From positions 496,001 through 560,000 of the forward strand of contig JARGXX010000006.1 of NCBI GenBank assembly GCA_030374765.1: a stretch of 64,000 nt of DNA, written 5' to 3'. The notes below the pieces were generated by a model that saw only the letters and a list, made by a program, of their open reading frames with translations, had not been told where the DNA came from and did not search any database. Position numbers and translations under genes: made by a program. Shown here in pieces: positions 34,383 to 46,498 of this stretch. Source of the DNA: Agarophyton chilense. Its lineage: Eukaryota > Rhodophyta > Florideophyceae > Gracilariales > Gracilariaceae. Each line of letters begins with the position of its first letter. Within the stretch, counting starts at the first letter, position 1.

Positions 34383-34975
34383 ATGAGACGAGGTGACCTG
34401 ATGCGAACCCGGAAGTCGAACGGTAAGCCTACCGGCAGGAATCAAGGTACTCTGAGGAACGCAGAACGCGGCGAGATGGATATAACGAGAAGCGGCGCGA
34501 AGGGAGAGACTGAACCGAGCTGGGCCTCAGAGCCTGAAGCGCGAGTGAATCTTCTGGTGCAGGGATCGCGTAAGACGAAGAAGGCGGTTGGTTGGGCGGT
34601 GTTGATGTCGGTGAAGCTCCCATCGGGAAACATGATGTTGCAGCGATATTTACACGGTCATGCTCTACAGGTAAATCCGAGTGAGGATATGTTGGCCATC
34701 TACAAGGCGAATATTATAGGCGAGAAGAGGCTGTAGCACCTCTACTCCTTTCATTGTCTCGATCTTGATGCTGTGCCAAAAACGCTGGAGGATATGGACG
34801 ACAAGAACCTTTACGATTGGGTCATGAATTTCATGGAGCCGCTCGCTTCACCTGTGGCAACGGCGAAGACCACAGCTACCCAACCCCACCCATCTCGAAG
34901 GCGAAGCCAACCTCGAAGGCGAAGCCAACTCCAAAGAAAACGCCGAATCCGAAGGGGAGGTCCAAGACGCTGAGA
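34383..34975 (+). pseudogene. Unrecognised gene with in-frame TAG
   Basis: From the ATG at 34383 the frame encodes a basic N-terminus, then KAVGWAVLMSVKLPSGNMML and SEDMLAIYKANIIGEKRL. A TAG follows at 34734-34736 and the same frame resumes with HLYSFHCLDLDAVPKTLEDM and DDKNLYDWVMNFMEP. It ends in a repetitive tail (EGEAN or RRRSQ units, depending on frame). The TAG most simply derives from CAG. The family is not recognised. It is convergent with the frame at 34990-35517. Confidence 0.4.
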
Positions 34976-34989
34976 ACCATTCTCCCGTT

Positions 34990-35517
34990 TTGACTCAAAT
35001 TGGATCTCTGCAAGTAGATTACTCTTCCTAGCATCGTATTGGTGTGTTCTCCACTAGCTATCTCATCTATTTCGATCCGGATTCGCCACGCCGTCTGGTA
35101 CAAAACGATACCATCGAGTATCTCTGGCGTCGCTTCTATCCCACGTTCTCTGCCACGAAAGATCGAACGCAGTGCGCTGTCGATTTCGTTTTGCGCTGCA
35201 ACGGGGCGCTTGTCTGAATACTTTTGAACAGAGCGTTCGAAGTTTTCAAGGGCACGTGTGCTTTCTGAGAGTGTTCCTGACGCATGCAGATTTCGTTGCG
35301 ATGCCACCATTTGACTTGCAGCTACCATAATTTGTCTGAGGACTTGGTCATTCTTCGCATTCTTTTTACCAAGCATGCGTTGTGACCCCTCCGTGTTCAT
35401 CCTTGTTATCTCAGTCAGATCCCCAGCACTCGTTGGTGTTACTTCTGGCATCAACTCTTTCACCGTTTCCGCTTTGCAGTCCCGTTTCCTGTTTTGTACT
35501 GCTGAACAGATCATCAT
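34990..35517 (-). CDS. Unrecognised open frame
   Basis: From the ATG at 35517 the minus strand encodes a helical-looking protein: LMPEVTPTSAGDLTEITRMN, QVLRQIMVAASQMVASQRNL, SALRSIFRGRERGIEATPEI, LYQTAWRIRIEIDEIASGEH. Beyond about 35030 the frame becomes Phe/Gly-rich, which is the reverse of a plus-strand repeat and is unlikely to be real coding. No family is recognised. It could be a gene fragment; its C-terminal limit is uncertain. Confidence 0.4.
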
Positions 35518-35734
35518 CAGAAGAATTTATCTGCGCTTCTTCCTAACCGTAACCGGAAAACCTATCTGCCATCATTACAGTTGTCACATTTCCATCAAAT
35601 TCACCCGCACCATAAAACAAACCTGTTTGTTCACCGATACTCTCGATTTCGTGGGACATATTTCTTCACAAGACCATTAACCTGTCACCGAAATTTTTTG
35701 CCTTGTTAGGCTCTAACTTCATCTTCTGAACCAA

Positions 35735-38689
35735 CTACAGATGTCCTTCTGCGTCCTCCCCCGATGGAATTCTTACCACAATCACATATTGATCTACAGG
35801 CCCTAGTGAAATTGCAGATGGATTCACCGCTTTGATCGTTCTATGCAGGGTCCGCCTTTCTTTCGGCCTAACAATCATCGAGGAACCCGTCGCAACGCTG
35901 CTTACAGAGCTTTTCCCCAGTAAAGATTGCAAGGACTCAAGCAAATAGGTGTTCCTGGATATGCAGGCTCACGATATCACAAAACGAAGAGCATCGTATC
36001 CTCTCTCGGTGTCTACGAACGCAGAAAGAATCCCTCTGAGATCCAGTAACGCAGCACATCGCCGTCCTACTGCAAGGTTTCCGGCCGCAAAAGTCATGTT
36101 AAGAGTGCGCTGGATCATCCGAAACAACTCTGTTCTATCATAAAACTCAGCGGATGAGGGCAAACGTGCATACTCTTCTTCAAGTATGGCCAAAGCACCT
36201 GTGAAGTCACCTAATCTCCCCAGAAGAGCAGAACGGCGCAATAGCGATAAGCTGCCCTTTCCTTCGGCAGACAGGCATATGAGATAAGCCAGAGGAGTTA
36301 GTCTGTTTTGTATAAGAGAATCAGTTAATCCTGCAGAAGCTTTGGACGCATCGTGAGTATCCAAGATTGCTTTCAACTTATCAGTAAGGTCTGGATATCG
36401 GCCAGTTTTCAAGTTCTCGAAGGAAAGCACACCCCTGACTGTATTTGACAGTGGGCTATATGGTTGCGTGGCGACAACAAGAGAGCATTGGCTTGCATCA
36501 AGAATTGAAGTCGTATATACAACCCTTTCAGGTAAACACGCAACCAAATCAGGGAGACATCCTCCATTACTGAGATTGGCCACAAGATCTGCTTGAAATC
36601 TTAAAGCTATGGAAAACACAGAGTTGCCATGTGCCAGTAGAATGGATGGTCCAACCCCAGCAATATTTGGAACGCAAAAACGTACCACTTTTATCATTAT
36701 GCTTTTCATATCGAACACGGAGTATTCACTGAGAATATGGCGCACAAAAAAGATTGGCTTATCCGTCATTTTAGCGCCGATATACTGCTCTGAATGAGAG
36801 GGCAACTTCTGCCATCGTAAATCCACGACAATTTCATTCTTCCTTATTGCGACAGCCGTTTCGTCGTCCATCGCCAATGCTGTTGCAGCTTCTTGATAAG
36901 AATCACGTCGATATGTATCTGCATCAAAAGCATTTTTCGATACGACTAGTCGATTGTTATCATAATCATGATGCAAAACCGCGTTCCATTGAGCGAATGG
37001 TGTCTGAAACACAATTTTCACGCCGCCAATAATCAGTTTGAAACGTTGAACACCTCGAGACTGGCGTACTTGATGAATCTCAAGGTTACTGGAGGGCGCT
37101 GCGAACGAGAATATCGAAGCAGTTGACCCGGAGCTCGATACAACGAATATTTTATCCTGTTCTCCAGAGGCACCAAGGAAGCATCCAGTTTTACCTCCAC
37201 TAAACTCCGAGACGTTCAAATTTTCATTCTCACTCTTTGTGCAGAGCACGTATTTTTCTGGAGGTTCGGGTCCGCCGCATAAGAGTTACTATCAACTCCA
37301 CTTTCTCCGTTGTAAAACACTAGAGCACCGATGCAAAACCCGTCGGCATCAAGAGCAACATCAATGCATTTTGTTTCTCCGTTGAGAAACTGACAGCAAA
37401 AAGAAAGCTGCCGCATACCGAGTCCGTATCGAAAAAAACATCCCTGATGAACCACGAGGCTATCTGGATCGACAATGACAGATCCTGTGAACATATCCCC
37501 GCTTCTAAAAGAGAACCCGGGGTCAAGGCCTGACGTAATTGGTCTTTGTATGGCGGAGAGATTAGAAATGGAGGATTAGAACACATAAACATTTTCGGTG
37601 GTATCCAACGTACATGAAAACAGACCAAAAATTGGATCTGTCGTCAACGTGGCCGGCTTTCTGGAATTCTTCCCATTTCGGTCGTTTACATCGTCTTTCT
37701 GAAACGAAGGAGATTCGTCCAGAAATAATGGTAGGCGGGAAGGTTTAGGAAACCATATGCTTGGAACAAGCATGTTTGCAGAGTTATTTATTTTTGACAA
37801 CAATTATTTGAGATGTTGCTATGAGCAATAAATACCCCGGTCTTGTCTTCGTGAAACGTATGGCCCGAAACCACCTCCTCGGTTCTTGCACTCGTGAAAA
37901 GGCGAATCTTCGTTGTTCTCCGCGCCGATACATTCCAAACTGTACGTTAAACGCTATGATTCGCCCCAAACTTGTAAAAATGACAAGAATATTTCGAAAT
38001 GGATGAAGGGCGATACCTAAAGGTTTCCCCGCCATCTGTATCTGGGTATCAAAGCAGCTTTGCAACTTTTTCTTGGCGATATCCCAGACACGAATGATGC
38101 CGTTTTCATAAACAGCAGCGACTCTCGGGATCTCGTCGTGAATGGAAAACGCTGATATTGGACGTAGTCGCGCCTTTACACTTGTAGCGACCTTTCCGCG
38201 AGTATGGGATAATACGCCATCAACTACACCAATGTTGCTTTGGTTTCAATCTATATGGCTACTAAGCTTAGATCGCTTCGATATCTGCCCATCATTTTCA
38301 ATACGCACACACCACATGCTTGGACTGTTTGCTTTCACAAATACGGCATGTTGTCCACGAGTTCTACCACATTCCATTTTGACTGACCGCCCATTGTCCA
38401 GAGAGCGCTCATCCACAAGAAACACTGCACGAGGACTATCAACATAAGATTTAATATGACCGTCGTGTAAGAAGACAATGAACGACTTTCAGCCGCCCAT
38501 GTTAACCAGTTTGTCTACTGGTGATGTAGTGCGAAGAGTAACACGGACGGCATTTGTTACGATATTTTTAGCTGCAATGAGATCTTTGCTTGCCGTGAGA
38601 AGGAGGGTCTGAGATGAAGAAAGCACATACTCCGGGCTGCTCTTGACACCATACGGATGAGAATCGATAAAGCGAAGCTGAATCTCCAT
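35735..38689 (-). pseudogene. TTRAY1/TWD40-1-like WD40 and solenoid protein of the TSET/TPLATE complex, interrupted
   Basis: The minus strand encodes about 980 residues of a protein matching the layout of plant TWD40-1 (TTRAY1 of TSET), an adaptor-like complex in membrane traffic. From MEIQLRF at 38689 there is a beta-propeller region (VAAVYENGIIRVWDIAKKKL, ALHPFRNILVIFTSLGRIIA). A second propeller includes EKYVLCTKSENENL, LRWQKLPSHSEQYIGAKMTD and VGPSILLAHGNSVFSI. A helical part follows (LLRRSALLGRLGDFTGALAI, LFRMIQRTLNMTFAAGNLAV). Motif order and several residues agree with the Arabidopsis protein as I remember it. Breaks in this copy are TGA at 38489-38491, 38246-38248 and 35969-35971, TAA at 37576-37578, and frame changes near 37790 and 37255. 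The TAA and some frame changes could be short introns, but I see no clear splice sites. A pseudogene is likeliest. Confidence 0.6.
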
Positions 38690-41246
38690 GTCGGTATCAT
38701 TCAAATGCTAGAGATTAATTCAATGACATATCGCCCTGATGCTGCTCAGTTGTACGTAAGAAAGGGACTGACCCGAACGGAGAGGATGAAACTTCTTCAA
38801 TTTTCAAATGTGTCCATTTTGTACAAATGATGCCTTCGTAGTAGTCTTGTCTTCGACAGCACTTTTTAAGCACTTCGATAACAATAATCGCAGATTTATA
38901 ATAATCTTAAATATGAAGAAAAGGGTTTTTACTTTAGATCTTTCAAGTTTGAAGGGTTTCTATGATTCCGAATTGAATCCATACTTTTTCCTTTTTGTTT
39001 TAGCCACTGTTTCACGGGCACTGTTCTTTTTTAACACCTCTTTCTCTATACAAATATCTCTTTTTTCTTATATGTTGCTTGGCTTCACGATATCAGTTCC
39101 AGCTATGCGCAAAGAACTCATTTTCACACAATCTTTCTTGCATACTAAAAGCCAAGATCCTGTAATAACTTGAACGCGTCTTTTGGAAACTGTATTTTAA
39201 ACGTTTCCTCGCTGATGAGGCAACGCCTCAATCTTTCAATGCTCAATAAAACTAATATTCTTTTTCAATACTGATTTCAGCCACCAGAAGAATTCAAATA
39301 CTTTGGACATGGATGTCTGTCACTGCTCGACAGCAAAAAGAAGTAAAATTAGATCGGATGTAACAAAAAGGAAGTAAAAACGTTTAACACTGACATAATC
39401 TTATGAGGAGAATATCCCTGAGTTGCAATGAGACTTGAAGTGACATCAACAAAAGTTCAAGCACGTCATTGTTACATGACAAAAGGTAATTTCATTTGAT
39501 AGAAGACAGTTCATGATGCTTTATTGAATGCGTCTTCCGTAAAAAGAATTGGACGGGGATTCGAGAAACATTCGAAACGCTATATCTACGCAAGTGCTTT
39601 TGGTTCCATCTTATTTATTCATTCAAGCGCACGCGTAAAAGTCGCATCGACTTGTTCCATAGATCGTCTTTTCTCTATTGTTGCCGATGCCATACATCCA
39701 GCTTGCGGACGATTTCGTTCCAACCTGCGTTGCTCGCCTTTCGTTTATCGTCAAACTGTAGATGCGGTCTGACGTGTTCGGCAGCTCGAATAAATGCGAT
39801 TCATGTGTTATTTTATACTCAAGTAATGCTAATTTTTGATCGTTTTCGAATTTTGATCACATTTCAGCAGATTCCTGGAGATGTATCAGCCACAAGAGCC
39901 TTCTTCATCTTCGTCTGGTTTTTTCATCGTCTTCTTCTTCATTCTTCGAATCAGTTGAAAACTAGTTGTAGTATGAAAAGCCAGATATAAGAACTCTCAC
40001 TCGCTTCATGTTTCAAACTGAGAACTTCGAACCGGCCCGCGAGCACATCTGTATAGGTGCACTTATGGTGACAAAACTTCAGTCATACGTCTTTCCAGAT
40101 TGAGTTCAGGATGCCAGATGTCCTCCTTGTATCAGGTTGTGTAGCATACCTCGGGAATCGCAACCCACTCCAAAGTTTGAGATATGCTCTAAAGCATGAA
40201 ACACAAAGATTCTCGGAATCCAAACACTATCATAACGCATTCGCAAATGTTGGAATGAGCTTGGGCAACAATGGTCTTCTCAATCCACATAATTATCTCT
40301 AAAAATGGCTTTTGTGTCCTTTTGGAAACACCACAAATTATAATAATGTTGATGTTATATCTTTGTTTTCTCTGGATCAGTCGGTCTTTACAACTGTCTA
40401 ATCGGTTTTAACGCTAAACGCCGGTTGTTTAGATATGCGGCGTTAGTTGAACGGTAAGTTCTATATAAACCGTGCGTTCTAGCTGAAGTAAGACCGGGCC
40501 GTTTTTCTGTATTGAGCCCTTCAATTTGATGAAGAACTGAAAGAGCTCCCGGACAAAAATATTTTGTAACTTGTACAATCAGACTATCAGAGTATCTCTC
40601 GAGCTCGGGGTTCAAGCGCTACACTACGAACAACAAGAAACGCCTCATAATTATCTCAGTTGAATTGGGCTGGGTCTCCTTAGAGCACTTCCAACTTCTA
40701 CTACCAGCGGTTGCGAAGGCCAAAATGATGATGAAGGGTTATGCAGCAGGTCTTATATCCTCAAACATTGAAAACAAAATTTTTGTTTTGGTAGTTGTGA
40801 CTTGTATCCCCCAGAACTCAACCTTAGTTTTAAATCTTCGGTGCCCAATAACATTATTTCAAACAACCATGCAGGTAAGGGTTAGCGATCGCTAGCGATC
40901 TCTTTCCAGCCTTCGTACCGTCGTACATAAAGTCGTTTAGAACAAGAAATTATCTTTCTTGCGAAAGATTTACTATAACGACACCGTAGAACGGAAGCGA
41001 AATGGATAATGCCTGTGGCAGGAAGTTGAGACCTCTCGAAAACTACCATCATCTATTCGACCGATACTGGTTTCTACTTGCATCAAACCCAAGAGTCCCT
41101 TTACAAGTCACCAGTCTCCGGGACAGGTTTTGTATTACTTTAGTTTTTCGAAGGGCGAGCGTGAAGGAACCCGTTGCTGGTAATATTATAGTTTCAACCC
41201 GCCACGCTCTGTACGGCATGTCAGTCTTATACTCAGGACTTTGAAT
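38690..41246. other. AT-rich non-coding stretch
   Basis: No gene is supported. A 121-codon AT-rich frame at 38808-39173 and smaller ones lack motifs. A GATCGCTAGCGATC palindrome lies near 40885. Bases 41002-41244 could hold an upstream exon of the kinase pseudogene, but no homology is visible. Confidence 0.4.
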
Positions 41247-42221
41247 ATGCGAACGGGAATGAAATATGTTTCTGTTACTTTGCAGACATACTCAGTTAAT
41301 GATCTAAAACACTTTAAGGTCGTGGTGGAAGGCACGACTGCGCGTCTGTCTCAAGCCTCTCTCCATGGTCTCCGAGTGGTCGTCAAGACACTCAAGCCAC
41401 TTGATGAGATAGAGGAATCTCTGACACAAGAGCGTGCTGTGACAGACTTTGAGAACGAACTGAGTATCAACGCCCAACCTCGCCACCCCAACATCGTGCT
41501 GTTTATTGGTTGCGTGGGATTAGGGAATCCGGAAAGTCTCATATTCGGGTTTTTCGATGGGGGCAGATTACAATGTTCGAAGTATGGTCCATCAAGAATT
41601 CAAAAGGGGCTGGAAATATGTTCAGGGGTAGCCAGGGCTTTATGCTTTGCACACGGATTGAATGTGATTCATCGGGACGTAAATCCAAGTCAAATCCTGG
41701 TGCATGGTGATGTACCAAAGCTTGGAGACTGGGTACTAGCGACGCACGCCACCCAAGAACGTAATATGACGGGCGAAACAGGCACATGAGAGTTTGCAAG
41801 TTGACCGAATAGATGTATTGACTTTTTAGACCTGAGTATCATCAATTTACATCACTTGACTGCTTCTCACGTTGGCCACTCTCTTGCAACTACAGATGGC
41901 ACCTGAAGTTATTCTCCCTGAGAAATATGGACTGTCTGCTGACGTCTACTCATTTGGAATGCTGATGTTTTGTGTCACGTCTGGTAAGAATTACCTGTTC
42001 ATGGAAACGTACATAACTCCAGCACAAGCAGAATTGGGTGTAGCTAGGCATGGCCTGCGACCAAGCCTAAATTTTCAGATTCCGGAAGTGGTATCATACA
42101 TTATCAAATATGTTGGGCGGGAGATCCTGACGTACGACCATCAATGACGCAGGTGGTGAGCATACTTGAGAAGGCAGAGAGTTTCTGTGCTCCAAAGTCG
42201 ACTTCTACCTCAACTAATTGA
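41247..42221 (+). pseudogene. TKL-type protein kinase pseudogene
   Basis: The plus strand encodes a kinase domain. The order is an N-lobe with VVVKTLKPLDE (the VAVK lysine); HPNIVLFIGCV; HRDVNPSQIL; KLGDWVLAT in the DFG position; GETGT; MAPEVILPEKYGLSADVYSF; and in another frame CWAGDPDVRPSMTQ, then VVSILEKAES, ending at TGA 42219-42221. HRD is kept, but the metal-binding Asn of HRDxxxxN is Gln and DFG reads DWV. Between GETGT (41787) and MAPE (41896) the activation loop is lost or replaced by an intron: TACAGATGGCACCT looks like a TACAGATGGATGGCACCT that lost one ATGG. A one-base deletion near 42108 shifts the last part. It is dead as read. Confidence 0.75.
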
Positions 42222-43440
42222 TCTACAAGGATCTGGAGATAGAGCCAGGGATTGCAGAGTATGGTTACAAAACGATATGACACCGAACTGAATAGATATC
42301 TTCTGCTTAAGGGAGGGGTGCGACTGACTTTCAATAAGCTCGGATGTTGAATATTGAGGCAAGTTGTTTCGCGTAGGATTCATTTCGATTCTGAGCTACA
42401 TCCTAGAGCTACAAGGCTCAAAAAACAGTGGCAATGTCCACAACTCTTACGAAAGTAGAAAAGTCATGAATCACAGACCATCGCCTCTGATACGAAATAT
42501 ACGAAGTTTGTTTCACGTTTTTTTTTAGCCCCAGTTATCTTTTTGTTCATTTGATGTTCCCACTTGTGTGCGAGGTCACAGAAGACAGACACAGGTTTTT
42601 GTCTACTCAGATCGATGCAACTCAAGGATATGAGTCGCCAGCGTCTTCGCGAAAGTTTTGCTTGCTCACTCTCGAACAACATTGAGACGATAGAACAAGG
42701 GTTTCTTGTCGGAGATGAAGAAATTCAAGGCATGTCACTGGTGATGAGCTAGATATGATTGTTCACATGACGCAACGGTGCGGTGAAAGCAGTCTCTGGA
42801 GAAGGTCTAGGCAACGCAAGAGGTGGAAAAGAGGAAGGGGAGAGTTGCGGAGAAGAGGCCGATTGTGGCGAGCGATATGGAGGTGGAGAGAAAGAGGGTG
42901 AAAGTGAAGGTGGGGGAGAAGAAGGAGAACGAGAAGAAGGGGGAGGTTGGTGGGTTCAAGACGTTGGCGGCTGCTGGGAGTGAGGGGGAGAGGATTCTAG
43001 CGGAGCCGGAGATGAAGAGGTGGGATGCCTTGGCGCGGAAGGACGCGCGTGGTGGGGGTGGAGCTGTGAAGGGGGAAGGGGATAGGTTTCCGAAGGACTT
43101 CTATACGCTGAAGTTTCCTGAGACGGAAACGCAGACGCCACTGGGCGGGATTTGCTTCTGAAGGGGAGGAATGGTGCGTGTAGTACGTCGATGGTGGGGT
43201 TATTGAAGAGTTTATTGGTGTTTAGTAAAGACAAGTAAACAAGCGTTCACTCCTATCGAACGAGGTGCAAAGTAGAACTTCAGGGCACTTCTGTTTTGCA
43301 TTCGCCACTGCTAGTATTTGTGTGAATGCGCAAAGATGTGGTATCCGAACAATATGAATTAAATGCTTGCACATTGCCCATTCCTCATTTTTTGCAGATT
43401 TTTTGACGATTTTCTTTGCCCCCTGCGCTTCTAGAACCTC
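42222..43440. other. Intergenic stretch with a Lys/Glu-rich gene fragment
   Basis: Bases 42823-43161 (+) are open and encode a Lys/Glu/Val-rich tail ending FPKDFYTLKFPETETQTPLG. G-ending codons resemble a host gene, and no ATG opens it, so it may be the last exon or a fragment of a nucleolar-type protein. The left LTR of the old Ty3 element should lie between about 43165 and 43440, but I could not find it. Confidence 0.35.
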
Positions 43441-45026
43441 AAACCAGCATTCCGAGAACACAGACGTGGCTTTCGTATCACCGGCTCTTTAAGTCTTAAA
43501 CCCACTCTGGATGCATCTATCCTTCGGCTGGCGACGTGGTTCCACCCAACTGTGGTGGTTAAAAAAGCGCTGTTGGCGATGTATACCGAAAAAATCGAGG
43601 TGCTCCCGGGAGATATTACGGGCCTTGCAACCATTTCTTTGGAATGGCGAAACCGTGTGGCGGTTCGGGTTAATACGATAAGTCGTTACGAAAGCGAGTC
43701 ACTAGCTTCTGCTCATGAGGCTGCTGTCTTCCTTGGTCATCAACAGCTTCGCTGTCTTTCTTTCGAATATCCCATCCCCGATAGTCTGAGCTCTGACGTC
43801 AGGTTGTTTCGCCCCCAAGGTGAAATTGGACATCTCCACCGCCTCGCAGGTTTGGAAAACTTACCATGGAAGGGCTTTTCCCTGGTGCGCCAGGACGCCG
43901 TTTTTAGGGTCCTACCAATCATTAGGGCTGAATTCTGTGTCATGCGTCAACTTGGGCGAGCAATATCTTGGGGATGATTCGTTTGAGTGGCGAGCGCGAT
44001 CTAGTTCTGGTATATGGTCCGGTTTCATATCTTGGAGATCGAACGCATTCGCGCAGCCAACCAACGCGGGTTATGTATTTTTAATTCATCTTGATGGTCG
44101 TATCTCGAGACTTGTCGGGAATCTTACACCGAGTTATCTCTAGTCATCCCATATTACGGGTCTTATCTCCTCGAAGATCCTCAGTCTGCATTTTAGTTCG
44201 TTGTAGTCTCCGAGTTGGCTATCTGCATGGAGGTGTTCATCCTCTGGGAGGTGTACACCAAGTATCGACTGCAGTTTATTCCAGTGCAACTTTGTGCCGG
44301 GATTAATGCGTTGGGCTTGCTCACAACACTAGGTAGTAAAATTAACTTCGAAGAGGTGGCGACACAAATCAATTTCATCGACCAGGGTCGACTAAGAATC
44401 TTTTTTTTTTTTACAAAATGGACGCGCAGCTGGTGGCAGGGCGCACGATCTGTAAGCAGGACGTCGAAATATGCTCGTGGATGACTTCATATATATATTA
44501 AACGGGAGGGACATGGAATCTCTTCAAAGAAGGCTAACGAAGTTTGGTCTGCTCCGCAGTATATCGCCAAGATACAAACGACCGGTTTCTTAAACGAGGA
44601 AGTGTATAACCACTTTTACGACTGTGAAAACCCGTTGTTCGAAATAAACCCATTGATGGGGTGGCATCCGCTGAGGCGAACGAATGCCGAGCTGTGGAGG
44701 AGCCACTCAACGCAGGGAATCCTTTCGTTCCATATATGGACGTAGGTAACCTTGCGGGGGTTGCGCAAGATGTTGCAAATGCTGCTGAACCTCCGGCTCA
44801 GCAATTGGGTGTCCCGGGTCGGAGTGTCTCTATTTCAGGCCTGGAATGGTCCGCCTTGGCAGGTCAGACCAATGTGATCTTCCAGTTCCTCCGCGAAGTG
44901 AGGCAGGAGAGTCGCGAAGTGAGGCAGGAGAGTCGCGCTGCAATTCGTGAGATTGTTGAGATGCGCTCGGCCTTGATTTCTCGTCTTCAAGGCAACCATT
45001 CAGGTGGTAGCCATTCCACCCTGTAA
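43441..45026 (+). pseudogene. Decayed copy of the Ty3 antisense ORF
   Basis: Antisense to the old element, this is homologous to the antisense protein at 28880-30735 (-). Matches in order: RRGFRITGS.. (43460); LRLATWFHPTVVVKKALL (43525-43580) against SRAPWFHPTAVRDDELI; SRYESESLASAHEAA against YRSRGESLEKARAA; LPIIRAEF (43912-43935) against RPILRAEF; ILEIERIRAANQRG (about 44030-44070) against PHVELERIRNTAK; then DPQSAF, LAICMEVFILWEVYTKYRLQ and INFEEVATQINFID. The C-terminal 44661-45026 is Ala/Gly-rich with a duplicated REVRQES unit (two 21-base copies near 44897). Stops and frame changes are numerous. The N-terminal 140 residues were not found. Similarity at protein level despite decay implies past selection on this strand. 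Confidence 0.75.
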
Positions 45027-45214
45027 AGCATGTATCTTTCCGATTTAGAACAGCTCCCAACTTCTCAGTACGTTACCGATGTACTCGAATAAATACCAAG
45101 TTACTTTTGCATTATTCTTACTTCTTATTCCAACTTTTAAAACATTGTTCTATCTTCCATCTTCTCTTCCCCCAAGGTGGCTCGAGTATCTGACCTGTGC
45201 GATAAAGATCGTTG

Positions 45215-45345
45215 CAGGGATCTTTGTTCGCGTTCGATGGTGATGTGAAACCACCCTTGAACTTTGAAGATTCTTATTCGGTTCATCCGAGTCGGGCTTG
45301 GTACTATAGCCGTTCCAACGGCCAAAATACTGATTTATACACTCT
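45215..45345 (-). pseudogene. Chromodomain of the old Ty3 element
   Basis: The minus strand reads CINQYFGRWNGYSTKPDSDE, then PNKNLQSSRVVSHHHR. It is homologous to YQVRWYGFSPDEDTVEPIEH in the young element and ends in the same SxVxSxHRR pattern. It lies about 100 bases beyond the pol stop and in another frame, as in the young element. Confidence 0.72.
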
Positions 45346-46498
45346 GACGGTATGAGTATTCTACAATATGGTCGATACCGAATAACTGTTTGTGGACCTT
45401 CCGGCCTGGCCATGTTTGTAACGCAGACTCCTCTGTCAGATGAAGTTCTGGATCGCGCTTCAAGACCTTACGTCCTATTTTCCTTTCTGACGGTGCGGAA
45501 GTTCAAGACGGAGCTGGCTGTCCCAGCATGCGCCTCGCATCAGGCAGTTTACCGCCTTGTGCGATGATTGTTATGTCTGTCGAGGTGAGGGCCTTGTTCT
45601 CACATGCGTTCCACCTGATGACTGGAAGCGCTTCGCGTTGTGGCGCATTCCGCCTCCCTACTTTAGGGCTCGTACAGCAGCGTTGTAGGTGAGTTTGACC
45701 TCTTTGGCGTGACAGTACCGCTTCCAACGTTTTCCTCGGAAGTCTCTGTATTTTTTCGCCCAAGTGTCGTGAATGTGGGTGGATTGTATGTTTCTTGGAT
45801 CCATTGACGCTGCAGCGTACTCTTTTGGAGGTCCTAACTTCACTCGGCAACGAGTTAATTCCGCTTTCGGCGTTTAAGCTTTCCATGATCGGCTTGCCCT
45901 TAACGCCATTGTTTAGTTTTACTTTAACATCCTCCTCCATTTCCTCAGATGGAGTAGTAGGAGGAGCGGTAGGGAGTGCTAACCTGTGATGATAGAAAAT
46001 ACGAGGCGGTGTGAGAGAGGGCCTCTTCTGGATAGCTTCCGACAATAGCTGAAAAACAGAGAGTCTTCCAGAAGAGTACGGCAAGACTGAAGATTTTGTA
46101 ACCACTGAAGTCAGCTGAGCCACTGAGGTGTGCCGCAGACCACTATCAACGGTTTTGGGTTGTGTACCTAAATTAGGTGTTTCTAAGGGCTGTGGGGGGG
46201 CAATGACAACGCGGTGGCGGGAGATGTGCTCCTGATAGTTGACAAACTCCACCACAATGGCAGTATCCTTTAAAAGATTTTCTTATAGGGTCAGCCCACG
46301 ATACACATGAGTTTGTGGCTTTTCTTCCTATCAGGGTTCCAGTATTTCTTACGGATGAAGACGTAGTCACCCGATTTTATTGGTGACGCCGTCACGCGTA
46401 AGCAACAGTCCAAACCACGCTTGTAAGTGTCTTAAGCACGGAAGCCATTGAACTGAGAGCAGCTGAAACCAATTTGGTCAGCCTTTCATTGCACTTTC

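Noticed and set aside
38808..39173. 121-codon Phe/Leu-rich plus frame as a membrane protein
   Set aside because: AT-rich DNA yields Phe/Leu/Ile frames by chance; no start context, motif or TATA box.
41787..41895. A spliceosomal intron in the kinase, ending CTACAG before ATGGCACCT
   Set aside because: No donor site gives the correct phase, and the kinase has other frameshifts. It remains possible but unsupported.
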